From Hexactinellida sp. DTS-2022 (Eukaryota; Porifera; Hexactinellida), in NCBI GenBank assembly GCA_028753945.1, contig JAPNXP010000005.1, positions 1,984,001 through 2,048,000 on the forward strand: a stretch of DNA of 64,000 nucleotides, written 5' to 3'. Position 1 is the stretch's first letter. Each line of letters starts with the position of its first letter. This document shows positions 59,216 to 64,000 of this stretch, piece after piece. The notes below the pieces were generated by a model. It had not been told where the DNA came from, searched no databases, and saw only the letters and a program-made list of their open reading frames with translations. A program made the translations under genes and the position numbers.

Positions 59216-59514
59216 CAGTGCTCGACAAATTAGGTGGTTTGGTGGCGTTAGCCACCAAAAATCTTATTTAAGCCACCAAATATTGCCTTTGGTGGCTTAA
59301 CTAATCTACCATGAATTGTGGATTATTTGACGTGGTGTAGATTATAATTATCGTTGCATTATTTGTTATTAATATGAGTGTTGTTTTACGGCATTACAAC
59401 TTTGTTAAGTCATCAGTGGTTTGATAAATGGACGTTGTTTATTCTTTAGCCACCGGAAAAAGTGAGGTGGTGGCTTAATTAGCCACCATCAAAATTTCAT
59501 TTTGTCGAGCACTG
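59216..59514. mobile_element. hAT MITE with GGTGGCTTA words, 299 bp
   Basis: CAGTGCTCGACAAA and TTTGTCGAGCACTG ends; AAAAGTAG exactly on both sides (59208-59215, 59515-59522). Six or more (T)TAGCCACCA/TGGTGGCTTA words near the ends. Confidence 0.94.
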
Positions 59515-59522
59515 AAAAGTAG

Positions 59523-60891
59523 AGTTCAGATTCAACTGAAATTTTCAATGCTGGTGTTCTTTAGTCGGTACTATCCAAAGACGCACTAATCTCATTTTCT
59601 TTCTTGAGTATAGTGGGGCTTAAGTAGTTTTCAATGGTTTGGATATAATGTCTATGACTGAAAGACATAAAGTTGACCCTGAATTGATTGATAGTCTTGT
59701 TTAATTCGATTTTATTTTATCAATTTACCGAATGGAATGGAAGGGTAAGAACAGTGGGTTGGTTACCCACAGGAATTAGGAGCAAAATTAATGTTTTCAA
59801 ATTGGTTTTTATACGTTCCCATCGTTTTGTCATAGTTCTAAACCTGGCATAATTTATTTAAATTCTAAGAATGTTAAGTAACACTATTCATTATAAATTA
59901 TGATGTTTTTGTGGTTTTCAAATTTAGACTCAAGATATTGCGTCAGTTCTCATGAGATGTTACAATAAGTTCCTGATATTTAGAATAGGCATTAATATGC
60001 CTTGAATAATTGATTCTAATTGCTATTTGCATACGGCAAATTATTCTAGTCCAGTTATATATATATTGTTAAGAATTGCATATCCGGACATCCAAACTTA
60101 GTGTAGCGTCTTGCATTGTTTTCTGGTTTATTTAGACATCAAGCATAATTCGTTACCTTGAATTTTAAATTATTTACATCACGCTACTACACTGCAACGG
60201 TTATTATGTTAATGTTCACATAGTCCACAAACTAATTCTTTGAAAATAGTTAATCAGGCCCTATTTTAACAATTAATTGAAATATACTTACTTATATCTA
60301 GGGCAGATAACCCTCTAGATAGTAATAACTGATCTACATATATTCACAGATAGTAGAAATTAATTAAAATTGAAATAAAAACACTGTTGGCTTCATTCAT
60401 ATTAATTATGACGTAATAATTAATAAAATATTCAATCACAAATTATTATAATTCGCTTATGACAATTTAGGTAATATCTATCAATCAGCACATCTACTTA
60501 GGAATTCATTCAAGCTTTTTAAATTTCAGCAAGATAATTTTATTTGATTAGGAATAAATTAGGAGCTAACTATATGTATATTCCACAATTGACAACTAGC
60601 CACCACGAACGAGCTTTGGTTCCTAAAAGAATGTGCAACTGTGATAGTTTAATTCAGCACCTCTTTATATTCAATGCAATATCATATTATCCTGGAATAT
60701 AAATGAGCTTTTAATTAGTTTTCCCATTTTAAGATTAATGCTAAATAATCATGGCCTCATGGGTGATTAATAATGGCTTGTTACATAATCTAAAACCAAT
60801 TGATCATCAAATTACCATTGAACGTCCAAAACTACTGTTTTTAGATTCCATACATTTTTTCTTAATGCGATTCGGTTTGTACTTATCAATA
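59523..60891. other. AT-rich intron sequence, nothing recognised
   Basis: No coding frame over 60 codons and no repeat ends seen. Confidence 0.4.
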
Positions 60892-60899
60892 ACCTATAC

Positions 60900-61257
60900 C
60901 AGTAGCGTAACTAGGTAGGGGCGATGGGGGCACGTGCCCCCAGCGGCACGCTTTGGGGCGGCATTTTGACATTTTGTTTAACATTTTTTCTCACATATGC
61001 ACGAATTACATGCTAATAAATATCTCTATGAACCATTTCAAGTTAATTTTCCAGATTGCAGTTGTCACCCGATACAGTTATATTTTTGAATAATTCAGTA
61101 ATACATTTAGAATATTAACTCTAAATGTTCAAAAGGTCGCGACCGGCTGAGCGGGGCTGGCTACAAACGTCAACGCGATGAACGTGATTTTTGTTTGTGG
61201 GGGGCGGGGCGTTTTTGATGCTTGCCCCCAGCGGCACTTTACCACGTTACGTCACTG
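60900..61257. mobile_element. hAT MITE, 358 bp
   Basis: CAGTAGCGTAACTAG at the left, ACGTTACGTCACTG at the right; ACCTATAC and ACCTATAT flank (7 of 8). GCCCCCAGCGGCAC occurs at both ends. Confidence 0.88.
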
Positions 61258-61265
61258 ACCTATAT

Positions 61266-63140
61266 GACAATAATACTTCATTTTGATATCTGCTTCCAAA
61301 TTGTATATTTTCCCGAAAATTATCTGTTTGCCAACTGTGCATCTGAGGACCGAGCAGATAATGGACAGAATTCAATAAGATTCAAATAGTCAAAACATTA
61401 AAATTAATATAGAAAAATGCAAGAATTTACTACAAAGAAACAAAAATTCTTTTCCCCAAAGAACAACCTTAAAAAATGTTCTGTTGTCTTTGGGTAATCG
61501 ATTTTTTATGCAACAGTGGTTTAAGACCACCGATCATTAATAATATTTACCAATAAATTTCTGCTAACTGTTCTGACTTATTTGGATTTAGTGTATTGTA
61601 GTTTAAGAAATAAGTGGGTACATAGCTCTCGAATCTTCGCTTACAACGTGTTGCTTCCCCGGTCCCCAGGTATCAGTTTCATAACGGTATGCTTGATTGA
61701 ATCAGTGGTGTCATTGTTAGGACACATAATACTACGGGCCTATGGCGAGAAATATATTCAGGAATATTTTCGATCACTGTGTAGTACCTTTATTAGCAAC
61801 CCCTTATTAGCAACATTGCTCTATTGGCAACCAATTTATAGGTCCTCTTTCAAAATTTCCCTTTTTCCAACCACTTCCTTCTTAATGTCTAAGCCTAAGG
61901 CATATGACGAGTATATGTAAGTAATCTTAGAAGATTAACACAAAGTGGATTTATCCTTTGGCAGGAGCAGAATTAATCAATGTGTCATCAGTTTAAATAC
62001 TGGCAATACCACTCAAATTCCAGCTATGGATTTGATGGTCTATATAGAAACTAATTCAGCATTTTATACCTTGTTACTTTACGCTTGACCACTGTAACCA
62101 CTCAAGATGGCTGTCCATACATCTGTATTACATCGTACGCTTAGCTTATACCTGCCCAACGTGGAACAAATGTTAAGGCAAGGATGCTTTGTCGTACGCA
62201 AAATACAACAATTATTACTAGACTATCGATCGCTCACATCCAACAAAGACACTTACAAGCCAGTCAAATTAGATGTGGTGCGGTGGGTTAACAGAAAATA
62301 AATTATTTTTCCTTCACTCAAATTAAATTAAATCAAATGATTTTGGATTTCGAAACATTTTTATCATATCATATAAATCAAATTTTTCAAGTCATTTATT
62401 CTAGGCCTATCATTTTGAAAAAAAGATTTTCATTGAAAAAGTGATCAATTTAGTCCTGTATAAATTATTGCCCGATGGTCCTTTTCGCAACACTTTCTAG
62501 AAGCGTTAGTATGTGTTTGCATTAAAAAAATGATTTGAAATGATTAATACTATACTGATTTTAAATCGATTTTATAATGATTTGAAAAATGTTTTCAAAT
62601 TTTTGAAAACAAATAAAATTTAATCTTTTCAGACTCAATTCAAATTATTTGTCACTCAAAATACAATTGAATTAAATATATACAATAAAATCTTTCAAAT
62701 TTTGATTTATTTACTCCCTGGCCAGATCTTGGAACCTAAAATATCGCGGGATTTTCTGACTTTGAGCTTGCTTAAATGTCAGGAGAAAGACTTTCCAAAC
62801 GCAGGTTGAGCACTAGTCGAAGTATTGGAAAGGATGGGTGTCCCATTTGTCGAAATAAGCAATGTTATTCTGTAGCCTTATTCACTAAACTACGTACTTA
62901 ATTAAACTTAAACTTAACTTGAGCTAATTACAGCTAAATATTTGTCTTAAATAATAGCTATGTAGATACGTATTTACATAGCAAAACTAAGTAATACTTT
63001 GTTTATCATACTTTGTTTTGAGCTAAATATACTTAGTTTACTTCGGTTCTATTCAAATACTTAGTTGATGCTTAGAATTCTACAATATTTGAAAGGCTAG
63101 TTAAGAGTTACTTTGATTTGATAAATCGATATATTTTTTG
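61266..63140. other. Intron sequence, nothing recognised
   Basis: The ORF 61582-61920 (112 codons, plus) has no recognisable domain. ATTTAGAATTATACATCTCTG is directly repeated a little further on, at 63242 and 63356. Confidence 0.35.
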
Positions 63141-63148
63141 TATAACGA

Positions 63149-63230
63149 GCCCTTCGGTATCGGTCGCTTTGCGACGGTTCGGGGCTTCACGCCTCAATTG
63201 ACGACCGCTGCGCGGCCTTACTACGCCTTG
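63149..63230 (-). mobile_element. GC-rich hairpin island, Helitron-like end
   Basis: ACGAGCCCTTCGGT followed by GGTCGCTTTGCGACGG, a GAGGCGTGAAGCC block and GACCGCTGCGCGGCC matches the island at 38168-38295. The 5' part of the element is not found. Confidence 0.4.
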
Positions 63231-63558
63231 AAACTAATCATTTAGAATTATACATCTCTGTGGCGATTAAATATATTCCTCATAAAGTCCCCCTAATAAG
63301 AATGCTATACAATATAATTTGTTTTGGAAATTCAAATCCTCCCTGAGGCATAATTATTTAGAATTATACATCTCTGTAGTGTATTAAGTATGTTATTTAC
63401 TAACCCATTATTTATAATAAATTGTAGATATAGTCTTTATTATTAATTTATAAATCAAGAATGGTTAATAAATAATATGATAGTACATGGCCTACTTAAG
63501 TAGGCCATGGATAGTATAATAATAGTATAATAATAGAATGATTACAATATATTATATT

Positions 63559-63843
63559 CTAATTTAAATTAATAACATATTCTAAAATCCCCATAACCCT
63601 AGCCCTCCAGGCTAGAGCCCTCCTTTCTTCCCTCCCTCTGCGAGTCCATCGCGGTCCCCGCTGTCCTCCCCGCTGTCCCCACTGTCCTCCCCACTTTCCT
63701 CCCCGCTGTCCTCCCCGCTGTCCACCTCGCTGTCCACCACGCTGTCCACCTCGCTGTCCTCCCCGCTGTCTGCCCCGCCGCTGAGGACCTTCCTCGCGGT
63801 CTTCCCGCTCCTCCCGGTCCCGATCCTCCTCGCGGTCGTTCAT
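63559..63843 (-). repeat. 12-bp minisatellite encoding an RGG-rich ORF
   Basis: CTGTCCTCCCCG-like 12-mers repeat over 63655-63780. On the minus strand they give a 94-codon frame with an Asp/Glu/Arg-rich head (NDREEDRDREERED), QRGG repeated about eight times and an Arg-rich tail. RGG boxes bind RNA in real proteins, but here the frame is a direct product of the repeat and no other domain is seen. Coding status uncertain. Confidence 0.5.
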
Positions 63844-64000
63844 ACCCTCCTGGTCGTCCTCGATCTAATTTCGCAAATCCATTTTATTCAGATTAGTAAA
63901 AAAAGTTTTTATAGTTAGGCGTACTAAAAGAAAAACATGCAATGTAAAACGTGCACAAATTATTTGTTAGATGAATTTATTTTCCATCAATCAGATTGCA

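Noticed and set aside
57441-64000. Search for the next SPT16 exon
   Set aside because: No plus-strand frame carries the conserved segment expected after FNNF. The 107- and 112-codon ORFs at 58675 and 61582 do not resemble Spt16.

Overview
The window is AT-rich animal nuclear DNA. It lies almost entirely inside one host gene, the Spt16 subunit of the FACT histone chaperone (SUPT16H/SPT16), on the + strand. Five exons (4407-4615, 14939-15210, 43332-43596, 47910-48094, 57153-57440) have GT-AG borders and matching phases. They encode about 406 consecutive residues, from the end of the aminopeptidase-like domain into the middle domain. Earlier and later exons are not in the window. The introns are 10.3, 28.1, 4.3 and 9.1 kb. 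The organism is an intron-rich metazoan, probably an invertebrate, given metazoan-like Spt16, hAT, Ginger1, CR1/L2-like LINEs, Helitrons and pogo-like MITEs. I cannot name the species.

Almost everything else is transposon in the introns. Left flank (1-4406): a minus-strand remnant of a transposon-like family I cannot name, a hAT MITE and a fold-back element. First intron (4.6-14.9 kb): a hAT element with a nested MITE, a CR1/L2-like LINE, a hAT transposase fragment and a Helitron. The 28-kb intron (15.2-43.3 kb) holds a second fragment of the unnamed family, a Ginger1-type gene (integrase core, GPY motif, OTU protease), many short TA-flanked MITEs, a MULE-like transposase and a candidate hammerhead ribozyme inside a hAT MITE. 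It also holds a third fragment of the unnamed family, a stack of nested hAT elements at 30191-35240 and a second OTU-protease remnant beside another hAT transposase. The last introns (43.6-64 kb) hold further hAT MITEs, fold-back elements, a 2.6-kb hAT with a BED zinc finger, Helitron-like GC islands and an RGG-coding minisatellite.

The best evidence is structural. Eleven insertions are bounded by exact 8-bp target-site duplications next to terminal inverted repeats, and four more have 7-of-8 matches. These give a relative order of insertion events. Most long ORFs belong to decayed transposases. No tRNA, rRNA or CRISPR was recognised. All family names come from motif recognition by eye, without a database search.
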